Assembly: GCF_020923435.1 (NCBI RefSeq) | Contig: NZ_CP087263.1 | Span: forward strand, 4,684,001-4,748,000 | DNA length: 64,000 bases | Direction of reading: 5' to 3' | Source: Brevibacillus humidisoli | GTDB lineage: Bacteria > Bacillota > Bacilli > Brevibacillales > Brevibacillaceae | Shown: positions 25,960 to 35,058 of the stretch, piece by piece | Layout of the letters: every line of letters begins with the position of its first letter | How positions within the stretch are numbered: the first letter of the stretch is position 1 | The notes under the pieces: generated by a model | What the model saw: the letters and a program-made list of their open reading frames with translations, nothing else | Database searches by the model: none | Told to the model about the DNA's origin: nothing | Position numbers and translations under genes: made by a program

Positions 25960-26784
25960 TCAAGAAAAGTACGGCTTGCTGAATTGGCAATCCGGCAGAG
26001 CAAAGTCTTCAGGCAGATAAGGTGCCAGTTTTCGCAGAAAATAGCAGGCTTCCGGCAGGTGATGTTCTAGAAAGCGGAGCGTTAGTTTGTTGAGCACTTC
26101 GTCATCCCGGTATCTGTCGATCACCATCATCACCAACTGGGTAAAGGCCAGCACGGTTTGGGCGACTTGTTGCGCAAACACCTGCTGAGCAGGAAACATT
26201 GGTCTGGTGAAACGGAGATAGTCGCGCATCTGTCTGTTTTTGAGCAAGTAAAAGCTGAACCGATCGGCGAACGTCCTCGCCTGTTCAATGATCTCTCGTT
26301 CCACCGGGTCCATTCCCCCGGCCAACAGCAAGGCGTGGCCAGCCTGATCCTCCAGCCATAATTCGAATAACTCCACCAATGGCAGCTCTGGTGGTTCTTC
26401 ACCTTTCATGTACCATTCCAGCTGACGAAGGTATTCCTGGTTCTCATCGAGTGTTCCATTGAAATAAGTAGGGCTGAGGTTGACATTGATCGCATTGCAG
26501 ATGCGCAATTGCTGGAGTTGTCCTTCCAATTGGTAGTAACCGGAAGCGAACGGATAAATCTCGCGGGAGAGAGCAGCCATCGCATCCGACTCGGTTGGCA
26601 GATCGGGAGGGATTTGTCTGAGTTGTTCTCTCAGGCGGGCAAACGCTGCTATATAGGCGGATGCGGCTCGCACCCAGTGATATTCACTAGGGGAGAGGTA
26701 ATCGTGCACGAAGTGGGCGTGATCTTCCAGAATCTTTAGCCAGAATTGGTGCTCTTCCCAGGTGGTGATTGGCTTTTCAGACAT
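25960..26784 (-). CDS. DUF2935 domain-containing protein
   Basis: The 274-residue protein has two copies of the DUF2935 helical-bundle pattern: EHQFWLKILEDHAHFVHDYLSPSE near the start and ELWLEDQAGHALLLAGGMDPVEREIIEQA from about residue 145. DUF2935 folds like a ferritin/hemerythrin bundle and its E/H residues could bind a di-metal centre. It is restricted to spore-forming Bacillota as far as I recall, and its function is unknown. ATG 26784 lies six bases after GGGAGG. It converges on the ger operon. Confidence 0.8.
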   Translation of the reverse strand: MSEKPITTWEEHQFWLKILEDHAHFVHDYLSPSEYHWVRAASAYIAAFARLREQLRQIPPDLPTESDAMAALSREIYPFASGYYQLEGQLQQLRICNAINVNLSPTYFNGTLDENQEYLRQLEWYMKGEEPPELPLVELFELWLEDQAGHALLLAGGMDPVEREIIEQARTFADRFSFYLLKNRQMRDYLRFTRPMFPAQQVFAQQVAQTVLAFTQLVMMVIDRYRDDEVLNKLTLRFLEHHLPEACYFLRKLAPYLPEDFALPDCQFSKPYFS

Positions 26785-26890
26785 GGGCAACCTCCCAAAA
26801 GTGGATGTTGTTTTATTCTATTCCGCTTCAACGGGCTGGTCACTGTGTGTGAAGACTGGGTGAGGAGAAAAGTACGTATGTAATAAAATT

Positions 26891-26932
26891 ACCGAAAATT
26901 CGGTTGACTTGGGTAATAATATTACATAGAAT
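26891..26932 (+). promoter_or_regulatory. Promoter of the anmK operon with two inverted repeats
   Basis: TTGACT (26904-26909) and TAGAAT (26927-26932) have a 17-base spacer. The spacer contains the palindrome GTAATAATATTAC (26913-26925), and ACCGAA/TTCGGT (26891-26904) abuts the -35 box. A repressor bound in the spacer would block RNA polymerase. Confidence 0.65.
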
Positions 26933-27077
26933 GAGAGTATCGTAGGAAAAAGATAGTTCTGTGATCTGGAGTGACGTGGTTGGAAAGAGTGTAAGCGCTT
27001 CATGTAAAACAGGCCTGAAGTCAGCGTGGAGCGGGAGCAAACGAGCGGAGAACGGCCTGGTGAAAGGGGGATTGTCC

Positions 27078-28304
27078 TTGTCTATCGTAAATCGCCGTGA
27101 CTGGCGATTGTACAGGGAAAAGCAGGAGCATCTGCTAGTCGGTTTGATGTCGGGAACATCACTTGATGGTGTGGATGCTGCGCTCGTTTCCATTCATACA
27201 GATGCTGCAGGGGAGATTGAAAAGACGACCTTGCAGGCATTTCATTACGTTCCGTACGGGGAGGAGTTGCGGAAGAGGCTGTTGGCTCTTTGCAATCTGG
27301 ATACGGCCCGTCTTGACGAGTTGGTCGTTGCTCATTTTGGTTTGGCTGAGTGGTATGCCTACGCTGTTCGGCAGCTGCTGGAGCAGGCTGGCGTCTCCTC
27401 TGACCAAGTAGATGCCGTCTGTGTCCATGGTCAGACTGTATGGCACATCGCAGGAACAACCCCTTTTCCCGGTCCACAGGGGGAAATGCCGGTTCGCGCT
27501 TCTCTGCAGATCGGCGAATTGTCGACCCTGGCTGAGAGGATCGGCATCCCTGTTATCGGCAACTTCCGGGCACGAGACTTGGCTGCCGGCGGTGAAGGCG
27601 CACCATTGGTTCCATACGCAGACCTGATCCTGTTTCGTGATCCGCAGAAAGGGAGACTGCTGCAGAACATCGGCGGAATCGGCAACGTCACGGTGATTCC
27701 GGCTGCTGCTGGTCTTGACCAGATATACGCTTTCGATACGGGGCCGGGCAATATGCTGATCGACGAGTTGGTCAACCGGGAAACAGGCGGACGGGAGCGT
27801 TTTGACGCCAGTGGTCGAATCGCCTCTGCCGGACGTGTCTGTGAGGAACTGCTGCACCAGTTCCTGCAGGATGAATACTATCAGATGCCCCCGCCAAAAA
27901 GTACGGGACGTGAAGTGTACGGCAGAGGATTTGCCGATCGTTTTGTCAGCGAAGGGGAGAAGCTGCAACTCGCGTTTGCCGATCTGATTGCTACGGCAAC
28001 AGCGTTGACAGCCCGAACGATTACGGATGCTTATCGGCAGCACGTGTTTCCACAGGTAAACATAAAAGAAGTGATCGTCTCCGGCGGCGGGGCCCATAAC
28101 CTGACGCTGCTTGAGATGATGAGGCGGGATTTGCCGTCAGACGTTACGCTGACGACGACCGCCGAGTACGGTGTGCCGGACGATGCCAAAGAAGCGGTGG
28201 CGTTTGCGATTCTGGGACACGAAACATTGATGGACAGACCGAGCAATGTTCCATCCGTGACAGGCGCTTCCCGACCTGTCATCCTGGGGAATGTATGCTG
28301 GTAG
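27078..28304 (+). CDS. anmK: Anhydro-N-acetylmuramic acid kinase
   Basis: AnmK opens and phosphorylates 1,6-anhydro-MurNAc to MurNAc-6-phosphate during cell-wall recycling. The family motifs are clear: GLMSGTSLDGVDAALV (nucleotide loop), VCVHGQTVWH, RLLQNIGGIGNVT and IYAFDTGPGNMLIDELV. The length of about 408 residues is slightly above the usual 370-390 because of an N-terminal extension. I chose TTG 27078, seven bases after AAAGGGGG; the frame is open further upstream without a better start. It is followed closely by a peptide-type ABC importer and a YbbE-like hydrolase, consistent with muropeptide uptake and salvage. Confidence 0.9.
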   Translation: MSIVNRRDWRLYREKQEHLLVGLMSGTSLDGVDAALVSIHTDAAGEIEKTTLQAFHYVPYGEELRKRLLALCNLDTARLDELVVAHFGLAEWYAYAVRQLLEQAGVSSDQVDAVCVHGQTVWHIAGTTPFPGPQGEMPVRASLQIGELSTLAERIGIPVIGNFRARDLAAGGEGAPLVPYADLILFRDPQKGRLLQNIGGIGNVTVIPAAAGLDQIYAFDTGPGNMLIDELVNRETGGRERFDASGRIASAGRVCEELLHQFLQDEYYQMPPPKSTGREVYGRGFADRFVSEGEKLQLAFADLIATATALTARTITDAYRQHVFPQVNIKEVIVSGGGAHNLTLLEMMRRDLPSDVTLTTTAEYGVPDDAKEAVAFAILGHETLMDRPSNVPSVTGASRPVILGNVCW

Positions 28305-28337
28305 ATAGATGTACATCATAGACAAGGGGGATTCATG

Positions 28338-29894
28338 ATGAAAAAGAGATTCCTATCCATTTTGCTGGCACTCGGCATGGTGCTGTCGGCCTGCTCGGGC
28401 GGCGGTCAGGAGGCTGCCCAAACACCGCAGGACGGCGGACAGACTTCACCGAGTGAAGCGGCCGGACCGACCGAGTTGATCGTCGGTGCCGAACAAGATC
28501 CGGTAGGCTTCGACCCGCACAAGGTGCCTGCTGCCTCCAGTGTGCGCATCTACTCACTGGTTTACGACAGCCTGACCAGATTGGACAGCGAACTGAACGT
28601 CATTCCGGGCCTGGCCAAGAAATGGTCGTTTTCGGAGGACGGCAAGACGATCACATTTGAACTGCACGAAGGGGTCAAGTTCCATAATGGACGAGACATG
28701 ACGGCCGAGGATGTCAAGTACAGCTTTGAGCGCATCCTCAATCCGGATACCGGTTCGATCGCCAAGTCGTACTTCTCCAGCATCGACACGATTGAAGTGC
28801 CAGATCCACATACCGTCGTGTTTAAATTGAAAACTCCCGACTCGGCTTTTCTCGCCAACAGCTCCAGTGCATATGCTTCAATCGTGCCGAAAGAAGTAAG
28901 CGATCTGAACACGGAAGCCGTTGGTACGGGTCCGTTTATGATGGAGAAGGTTGAATCCGGACAATACGTACTGTTGAAGAAAAATCCTGACTATTTTATC
29001 GAGGGGGAACCGGGCGTTGATGCCATCAAGTTCCAAATCATGAAAGACGAAGCGGAGCGTTTGGCCGCGCTTCGTTCCGGCAGGATTGACATCGCACAGG
29101 TTTCCGCCGACTTTGCCAATCTGCTGAAAGATACCAAGGGTGTAGCGGTCAAAAGCTATCAATCGATGGAATACAGCTACCTTGGCATCAATGTCAACAA
29201 AAAACCATTTGATGATCCGCGCGTTCGTCAGGCGATTAGTTACGCGGTCGACCGCAATGCAATCGCAGAGGTTGTCTGGAAAGGGGAAGCTGCCCTGACC
29301 GGCCCGATTGCACCGGCGCAAACAGCATGGGCACTGGACACCGGCAGTTATCCAAGCTACCAGACAAACATTGAGAAAGCAAAAGAGCTGCTCAAGGAAG
29401 CGGGATATCCGAATGGGTTTGAGACGGTGTTGGAGACTGCCTCTACCTACCCGGACATGGTTGAAACAGCACAAATGCTCCAGCAGCAGCTGCAGCAGAT
29501 CGGGATTAAAGCGACAATCAGCCAGTTGGAGTGGGGGAACTACATCGAGACCTGGAAATCGAAAGATATGACGATGCTGGTCGGTCGAAACACATCCGGC
29601 ATCGACCCGGATCGCTCGATGCGTTTCTTCTTCCATACGGAAGGTTCGGCGAACGTCTGGAACTACTCCAACCCGCAATATGATGAGCTTGTTCAGAAGG
29701 CACTGGAAGCAACCGATCAGGCAGAGCGTAAAAAACTGTACGACGAAGCGCAAAAACTGCTGGTGGAAGACGCACCGAACCTTTTCCTCGCTTCGCCTAA
29801 GAGATTCTATGCGGTCAGCGATAAGGTGGAAGGGTTCGAACCAACAGCCGCTGGTGAAGTCTACGCTCTGGTGAAGACATCCAAGAAGAACTGA
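28338..29894 (+). CDS. Peptide-type ABC transporter substrate-binding lipoprotein (SBP family 5)
   Basis: The 518-residue protein has a signal peptide ending LSAC (C19) and the DppA/OppA fold. Family motifs are LIVGAEQDPVGFDPHK, LVYDSLTRLDSELNVIPGLAKKWSFSEDGKTITFELHEGVKFHNGRD and DPRVRQAISYAVDRNAI. SBP5 proteins bind di- to oligopeptides, muropeptides, nickel chelates or cellobiose. Here anmK upstream and a YbbE-like hydrolase downstream favour a peptidoglycan fragment. ATG 28338 lies seven bases from AAGGGGG; ATG 28335 is possible. A hairpin after the stop separates it from the permease genes. Confidence 0.85.
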   Translation: MKKRFLSILLALGMVLSACSGGGQEAAQTPQDGGQTSPSEAAGPTELIVGAEQDPVGFDPHKVPAASSVRIYSLVYDSLTRLDSELNVIPGLAKKWSFSEDGKTITFELHEGVKFHNGRDMTAEDVKYSFERILNPDTGSIAKSYFSSIDTIEVPDPHTVVFKLKTPDSAFLANSSSAYASIVPKEVSDLNTEAVGTGPFMMEKVESGQYVLLKKNPDYFIEGEPGVDAIKFQIMKDEAERLAALRSGRIDIAQVSADFANLLKDTKGVAVKSYQSMEYSYLGINVNKKPFDDPRVRQAISYAVDRNAIAEVVWKGEAALTGPIAPAQTAWALDTGSYPSYQTNIEKAKELLKEAGYPNGFETVLETASTYPDMVETAQMLQQQLQQIGIKATISQLEWGNYIETWKSKDMTMLVGRNTSGIDPDRSMRFFFHTEGSANVWNYSNPQYDELVQKALEATDQAERKKLYDEAQKLLVEDAPNLFLASPKRFYAVSDKVEGFEPTAAGEVYALVKTSKKN

Positions 29895-29914
29895 CGGTGA
29901 TATCGGAAGGTGGT

Positions 29915-29936
29915 CGGGGAGCATGCTGCCTCCCCG
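29915..29936 (+). terminator. Intercistronic hairpin, probable partial terminator
   Basis: CGGGGAG (29915-29921) pairs with CTCCCCG (29930-29936) around an 8-base loop, followed by GCTCTTTCTATTTG. Such a leaky terminator after a binding-protein gene would give more binding protein than permease. Confidence 0.5.
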
Positions 29937-29963
29937 GCTCTTTCTATTTGTGGAGGGGTAAGA

Positions 29964-30905
29964 GTGGGACGATATATCATACAACGACTGGTCAGCCTTA
30001 TTCCGATCATATTTGGCATTTCGATCCTCGTCTTTACGATTTTGCACTTGGTGCCGGGCGATCCGGCGTCGATCATGTTGGGAACCAATGCGACGCCGGA
30101 AGCAATCCAGGCACTTCGGGCCAGTATGGGTTTGGACAAACCGCTGGTCACTCAGTACCTGGATTGGATGGGGGGCTTGCTGATCGGTGACTTCGGCCAG
30201 TCTGTGCACACGGGAGAGCCGATTCTGCCGGAGATTCTGAAGCGATTTACGATCACCCTGCAGCTCACCCTGTTTGCGACATTGGTCGGCTGGGCGATTG
30301 CGATTCCCGTAGGAATCCTCTCAGCGGTAAGGGTGCATTCACCGCTGGATGTGATCGTCCGAATAGTCGCGATGTTGGGAATCTCGGTGCCAAACTTTGC
30401 GATCGGCAGCCTGCTGCTGCTGATCTTGTCGCTGTACTTCGGCTGGTTTCCGCCGATTGACGTGGTCCATTTCTGGGACGATCCTGCAGAAGCGGTCAAA
30501 GTGTTTGTCCTGCCCGCTGTGACGATGGGCATTGTGTTGGCGGCAGGCATCATGCGGATGACCCGCTCTGCATTTCTGGAGACGCTGGACAAAGATTTCA
30601 TCCGCACGGCCCGGGCCAAAGGGAACAACCAGTGGAAAGTGGTGATCGGGCATGCCCTGCGCAATTCGGCGATTCCGATCATCACGCTGGCAGGGATGCA
30701 GATAGGCTACCTCCTGGGTGGGTCCGTCATTGTCGAACAGCTCTTTTCCATTCCCGGCCTTGGGCAGTACATTCTCGACGGCATCTATCAACGTGACTAT
30801 CCGGTCGTGCAAGGGGGCGTCCTGTTCATCGCGCTCGTCTTCGTCCTGATCAACCTGTTGGTCGACATCATTTACACCTGGGTAGATCCACGGATCAAGT
30901 ATTAG
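29964..30905 (+). CDS. Dpp/Opp-type ABC transporter permease (DppB-like)
   Basis: The 313-residue protein has six helices and the DppB/OppB pattern: GRYIIQRLVSLIPIIFGISILVFTILHLVPGDPA at the start, and the EAA loop TARAKGNNQWKVVIGHALRNSAIPIITL with GGSVIVEQLFSIPGLGQYI at the end. It pairs with the next gene to form the channel. GTG 29964 follows GGAGGGGTAAGA; upstream in-frame codons have no ribosome binding site. Confidence 0.9.
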   Translation: MGRYIIQRLVSLIPIIFGISILVFTILHLVPGDPASIMLGTNATPEAIQALRASMGLDKPLVTQYLDWMGGLLIGDFGQSVHTGEPILPEILKRFTITLQLTLFATLVGWAIAIPVGILSAVRVHSPLDVIVRIVAMLGISVPNFAIGSLLLLILSLYFGWFPPIDVVHFWDDPAEAVKVFVLPAVTMGIVLAAGIMRMTRSAFLETLDKDFIRTARAKGNNQWKVVIGHALRNSAIPIITLAGMQIGYLLGGSVIVEQLFSIPGLGQYILDGIYQRDYPVVQGGVLFIALVFVLINLLVDIIYTWVDPRIKY

Positions 30906-30919
30906 TTGGGGGGGTCCAC

Positions 30920-31753
30920 GTGAATACGTTCAGACAACGTTTTATCCAAAACAAAACCGCAGTTGTGTGTCTGATTGTCCTCGATGTCATCGTACTGGCG
31001 GCCTTCCTCGCTCCCGTGCTATCGCCCTACGATCCGACACAGATGTTTCAGGAACACCGGTTGGAGAGCAGTTCAGATCAGTTTTTATTGGGAACAGACC
31101 AGTTTGGACGCGATCTTCTGAGTCGTATTATTTATGGGGCACAGGTTTCGCTGACCGTCGGGGTGTCTTCGGTTGCGATCAGCGTGGTCTTCGGCTCTCT
31201 ATTCGGACTGTTGGCCGGGTACTTTGGCCGTTGGATCGACACCTTGATCATGCGGGTGATGGATGTCCTGTTTGCTTTCCCGGAAATCCTGCTGGCGCTG
31301 GCCATTGTGGCCGCCTTGGGACCGGGTATGTTTAATACGATTCTGGCGATCGGCATCGTCAACATTCCGATCTTTACCCGCATCGTCCGGGGAGCGGTAT
31401 TATCGATCAAAAGCCTGGAATATGTGGAGGGTGCCCGTGCGATCGGCGCAAGAACCAGTCGCATCCTCTTTCTAGAGATTTTCCCCAACGTGAGCGCTCC
31501 GCTGCTGGTGCAAGCTTCACTGGCTATCTCGGGAGCGATCTTGACAGAGTCAGGGTTAAGTTTTCTTGGCTTGGGCATCCAGCCGCCTGATCCGTCCTGG
31601 GGAGGCATGATCTCGGAAGCAAGAAGGTACATGGAACTGGCTCCAGGGATGATCGTATGGCCGTGTGTGGCGATGACCGTCACGATTCTCGCCTTCAACC
31701 TGTTTGGCGATGCGCTCCGTGACCTGCTTGATCCGCGGCACCGCAGCAAATAA
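30920..31753 (+). CDS. Dpp/Opp-type ABC transporter permease (DppC-like)
   Basis: The 277-residue protein is the second channel subunit. It starts with the short OppC_N helix (FIQNKTAVVCLIVLDVIVLAAFLAPVLSPYDP) and has LGTDQFGRDLLSRIIYGAQVSLTVG, the EAA motif YVEGARAIGARTSRILFLEIFPNV and GLSFLGLGIQPPDPSWGGMI. GTG 30920 is preceded by GGGGGGG. It follows the DppB-like gene by 14 bases. Confidence 0.9.
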   Translation: MNTFRQRFIQNKTAVVCLIVLDVIVLAAFLAPVLSPYDPTQMFQEHRLESSSDQFLLGTDQFGRDLLSRIIYGAQVSLTVGVSSVAISVVFGSLFGLLAGYFGRWIDTLIMRVMDVLFAFPEILLALAIVAALGPGMFNTILAIGIVNIPIFTRIVRGAVLSIKSLEYVEGARAIGARTSRILFLEIFPNVSAPLLVQASLAISGAILTESGLSFLGLGIQPPDPSWGGMISEARRYMELAPGMIVWPCVAMTVTILAFNLFGDALRDLLDPRHRSK

Positions 31754-31769
31754 CCAAAGGGGAAGGCCG

Positions 31770-33029
31770 GTGTTGAACATGCGAAGGGAAGAGAAAACGC
31801 AGTTGGAACAGCGGATGGCACAGAGTTTGGAACGAGGGATTGCAGCGGGCGTTTTCCCTGGCGGGGTCTGCCGCCTCATCATCAACCGCGAAGAGACGAT
31901 AACGGTGGCGAGAGGCAGGACCGAAACGGCGGGAAAGGGAGTGCCTGTCGAGGAACATACCGTGTATGATCTCGCTTCCCTGACCAAAGTTGTCGTCACC
32001 CTGCCGTTGATCCTGCTCAGTGTCCAGGCAGGACGACTGTCGCTCACTGAGCCAGTAGTCAACTATATTCCCGAGCTGCGGGGTGGCAGGGATCATACGA
32101 GGAAAGGGCAGATGACCATCTATCACCTGCTGACCCACACATCCGGATTGCCTGCCTGGCGCCCTTATTTCATCCCGTATCGCGGACGGGAGGCATATGT
32201 GCGGGCGATTGCGGAGGAAGCGATGGAGGCAGCACCAGGACAGCAGGTCGTCTATAGTGATCTGGGTTTTATGCTGCTCGGTTTTCTGCTTGAGCGAATC
32301 TGGGATGAATCGTTGGATCAGGTGGCGCGCAGACTGCTCTTTGAACCATTGGGAATGCGGCAGACCAGTTATCTTCCAGCGGATGCCTGGCAGGGGCGTT
32401 CGAGCACGATTGCGCCTACGGAGGAAGGAAATCTCTACGAGTCTCACATGGTCGCAGACTATCTGCAAAACGAGTCGACACATGGCGAGAGCCCACTCTA
32501 TGCCGCCGTCTGCGATAGATACGAAGGATTTGTTTGGCGGGAAGGTGTGATCTGCGGCACCGTACATGACTGCAACGCCCACTACGGATTGGCGGGAGTG
32601 AGCGGGCACGCCGGGCTGTTCTCCAGCATTGGCGATCTGGATCGTTATATGCGCATCTGGTCGGAGCCGGATGCAGCCGGTTTTCTCGACCCGATGCTGC
32701 GCGATTTCGCCACACGCTGTCAGAGCGGGCAGCTGACCCCGATGCGGGCGGTCGGCTGGGAGTACTCGGCCACCGGCGGTACGCCCGAGCAGACAGCGGC
32801 AGGCTGCAGCGGTGGCGATCTGGTATCGTCGACTGCCTTTGGCCATACCGGTTTTACCGGCACCTCTATCTGGCACGATCCACTCCGTCGGGCGACGCTG
32901 ATTACCTTGACGAACAGAGTGCACCCAGTCGTGAGCGATCAGATGGTCAAGTGGCGCAAGGCCCATCACAATACGGTTTTTGCCGGAATCAGACCGAGCT
33001 GTGAAACGGAGAAACGAGGAGGGGAGTAG
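31770..33029 (+). CDS. Beta-lactamase-fold serine hydrolase (YbbE/AmlC-like)
   Basis: The roughly 419-residue protein has the class C beta-lactamase/DD-peptidase/esterase fold: catalytic SLTK (S70, K73), YSD at 162-164 in place of YxN, and GHTGFTGTS near the C-terminus as the third motif. In Bacillus subtilis the YbbE paralogue lies in the MurNAc recycling operon. A homologue placed here between peptide-importer genes and downstream of anmK suggests a role in trimming muropeptides. I see no signal peptide, so it is probably cytoplasmic. GTG 31770 lies seven bases after AAGGGG; ATG 31779 is the alternative start. Confidence 0.8.
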   Translation: MLNMRREEKTQLEQRMAQSLERGIAAGVFPGGVCRLIINREETITVARGRTETAGKGVPVEEHTVYDLASLTKVVVTLPLILLSVQAGRLSLTEPVVNYIPELRGGRDHTRKGQMTIYHLLTHTSGLPAWRPYFIPYRGREAYVRAIAEEAMEAAPGQQVVYSDLGFMLLGFLLERIWDESLDQVARRLLFEPLGMRQTSYLPADAWQGRSSTIAPTEEGNLYESHMVADYLQNESTHGESPLYAAVCDRYEGFVWREGVICGTVHDCNAHYGLAGVSGHAGLFSSIGDLDRYMRIWSEPDAAGFLDPMLRDFATRCQSGQLTPMRAVGWEYSATGGTPEQTAAGCSGGDLVSSTAFGHTGFTGTSIWHDPLRRATLITLTNRVHPVVSDQMVKWRKAHHNTVFAGIRPSCETEKRGGE

Positions 33030-33032
33030 ACC

Positions 33033-34007
33033 ATGGCACCCTTGTTGGAAATCAAAGATTTGACAACTTCTTTTACCCAGTCGCAAAAACAGATAACCGT
33101 GGTTGATCGCGTCAATATCGCCCTAGAGGCGGGGGAGACAGTAGGCGTTGTAGGTGAGTCCGGTTGCGGCAAGAGTGTGACCAGCTTGTCTGTGATGCGA
33201 CTGTTGGGGAAAAATGCGCGGATTGATGGTCAGGTCCGCTTTGACGATCTTGACCTGCTGACGCTGACAGAGCGGCAGATGCAGCAGGTGCGGGGCAATA
33301 AACTGGCGATGATTTTCCAAGAGCCGATGACTTCGCTCAATCCGCTCCACACCGTCGGCAAGCAAATCTCCGAGCCCCTGATCAAGCACCTCAAACTGTC
33401 CAAGCGGGAAGCAAAGAACCGGGCGATTCAGCTGCTGAAGGAAGTGGGGATTCCCCGCCCTGAGGAGATCTACGCGGAGTTCCCTCATCAGCTTTCGGGA
33501 GGAATGCGGCAGCGGGTGATGATTGCGATCGCGATGGCTTGTCAGCCCAAAGTGATTATCGCGGACGAGCCGACGACCGCGCTGGATGTTACCATTCAGG
33601 CGCAGATCTTGGAGCTGATGAAGCGGCTCAAGCAGCAGCACGGAACGGCGATCATGTTGATTACCCACGATCTGGGGGTCGTCGCCGAGATGTGTGAGCG
33701 GGTGATTGTGATGTACGCCGGCCAGATCGTGGAGGAGGCCGACGTGCGTACCTTGTTCCGCGCTCCCAAGCATCCGTACACGATTGGTTTGATCAACTCC
33801 ATGCCAGAGGTAACGTCGGATCGGGAGCGGTTGGAGTCGATTCCGGGGACGGTGCCGTCGCTTCATGAGATGCCAGAGGGATGTCGTTTTGCGCCTCGCT
33901 GCTCACAGGCGATGGAGATCTGCCGGACACAAGCTCCTGACCTGCTCAGCGTTGCCGAGACGCAAAGATGCCGCTGTTGGCTGTATGCAGAGGAGGGGAG
34001 GTCATGA
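33033..34007 (+). CDS. Dpp/Opp-type ABC transporter ATP-binding protein (DppD-like)
   Basis: The 324-residue ATPase has Walker [11 protein letters not shown]-loop MIFQEPMTSLNP, signature LSGGMRQRV, Walker B VIIADEPTTALDVT and switch histidine LITHD. The C-terminal oligopeptide-transporter extension has its cysteine cluster (GCRFAPRCSQAMEIC). It lies three bases after the hydrolase stop and its own stop overlaps the next ATPase start. It powers the importer together with the DppF-like subunit. Confidence 0.9.
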   Translation: MAPLLEIKDLTTSFTQSQKQITVVDRVNIALEAGETVGVVGESGCGKSVTSLSVMRLLGKNARIDGQVRFDDLDLLTLTERQMQQVRGNKLAMIFQEPMTSLNPLHTVGKQISEPLIKHLKLSKREAKNRAIQLLKEVGIPRPEEIYAEFPHQLSGGMRQRVMIAIAMACQPKVIIADEPTTALDVTIQAQILELMKRLKQQHGTAIMLITHDLGVVAEMCERVIVMYAGQIVEEADVRTLFRAPKHPYTIGLINSMPEVTSDRERLESIPGTVPSLHEMPEGCRFAPRCSQAMEICRTQAPDLLSVAETQRCRCWLYAEEGRS

Positions 34008-35017
34008 CACAATCACTGAACGGGCAACAACCTCTGTTGGAAGTAAAAGCCCTGAAGAAGCATTTTCCATACAAGCGTGGATTTTGGGGGAAAAAAGGAG
34101 TTGTGCGTGCCGTAGATGGTGTCGATATAACCATCTATCCTGGGGAGACGGTCAGCATCGTCGGCGAATCGGGCTGCGGCAAGTCGACGACGGGGCGGTG
34201 TATTCTGCGGCTGATTGAACCGACAGAGGGACAAATCTTATTTGAAGGAAAAGATGTAGCCCAGCTCAATGACGAGCAGCTTCGTCAGATGCGCCGCGAC
34301 ATGCAGTTTGTCTTTCAAGATCCGTTCGCTTCGCTCAATCCGCGCAAGACGATCCGGCAGATCTTGACGGATCCGCTGCTCGTGCACGAGATCGGCAGCG
34401 TGACGGAGCGGCGCCAGCGGGTGGAAGAGATGATAGAGGTGGTCGGTTTGACCAAATCCCATCTCGATCGGTATCCACATGAGTTTTCCGGCGGACAGCG
34501 GCAGCGGATCGGCATAGCCCGTGCGCTGATCCTGCGTCCCAAGCTGATTATCGCCGATGAGCCCGTTTCCGCCCTGGACGTATCGATTCAGGCTCAGATC
34601 CTCAACTTGATGCAGGACCTGCAGCGGGAATTCCAGCTAACGTATTTGTTTATCTCCCACGATCTCAGCGTGGTCCGCCACATATCAGACCGGGTGGCTG
34701 TGATGTATCTGGGGAAAGTAGTGGAAGTGGCTGACAAAAAGAGCTTGTACGGCAGCCCGAGCCACCCCTATACCAAAGCACTCCTCTCAGCCGTGCCCAT
34801 ACCCGATCCTGACGCCCCACGGGAGCGGATCATTCTGGAGGGAGACTTGCCCAGTCCGGCCAATCCTCCGGCGGGCTGTACGTTTCACCCCCGCTGTCCA
34901 TCCTGTATGGACATTTGCAAGACGACGATCCCGCCGCTGAAACAGGTAGGAGACGGTCATGTCATTCACTGTCACCTGGACATCACAGGAGCTGATATTG
35001 CGCTCAAACAAAAATAG
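34004..35017 (+). CDS. Dpp/Opp-type ABC transporter ATP-binding protein (DppF-like)
   Basis: The 337-residue ATPase starts with ATGA overlap after GGAGGGGAGG. It contains the OppF-typical [16 protein letters not shown] insert, Walker [24 protein letters not shown], signature [15 protein letters not shown], Walker [15 protein letters not shown] and FISHDLSV. The C-terminal cysteine cluster is [15 protein letters not shown]. It is the last gene of the anmK-dpp operon; no clear terminator follows before the MarR gene. Confidence 0.9.
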   Translation: MTQSLNGQQPLLEVKALKKHFPYKRGFWGKKGVVRAVDGVDITIYPGETVSIVGESGCGKSTTGRCILRLIEPTEGQILFEGKDVAQLNDEQLRQMRRDMQFVFQDPFASLNPRKTIRQILTDPLLVHEIGSVTERRQRVEEMIEVVGLTKSHLDRYPHEFSGGQRQRIGIARALILRPKLIIADEPVSALDVSIQAQILNLMQDLQREFQLTYLFISHDLSVVRHISDRVAVMYLGKVVEVADKKSLYGSPSHPYTKALLSAVPIPDPDAPRERIILEGDLPSPANPPAGCTFHPRCPSCMDICKTTIPPLKQVGDGHVIHCHLDITGADIALKQK

Positions 35018-35058
35018 TTGCATTCTTAAAATAATTTGTGGTAAAACCGGTATAGGTG

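Noticed and set aside
26990-27004. cre-like sequence TGTAAGCGCTTCATG before anmK
   Set aside because: It lacks one base and the terminal CA of the CcpA consensus; the match is too weak to claim catabolite control.
28878-30209. 443-codon open frame on the minus strand opposite the peptide-binding protein and DppB-like genes
   Set aside because: It is a shadow of two strongly matched genes on the plus strand; its translation has no recognisable domain and no ribosome binding site.
31695-33086. 463-codon open frame on the minus strand opposite the YbbE-like hydrolase
   Set aside because: The plus-strand frame has catalytic motifs and operon spacing; the minus frame is low-information and Arg/His-rich, typical of an antisense shadow in GC-rich DNA.
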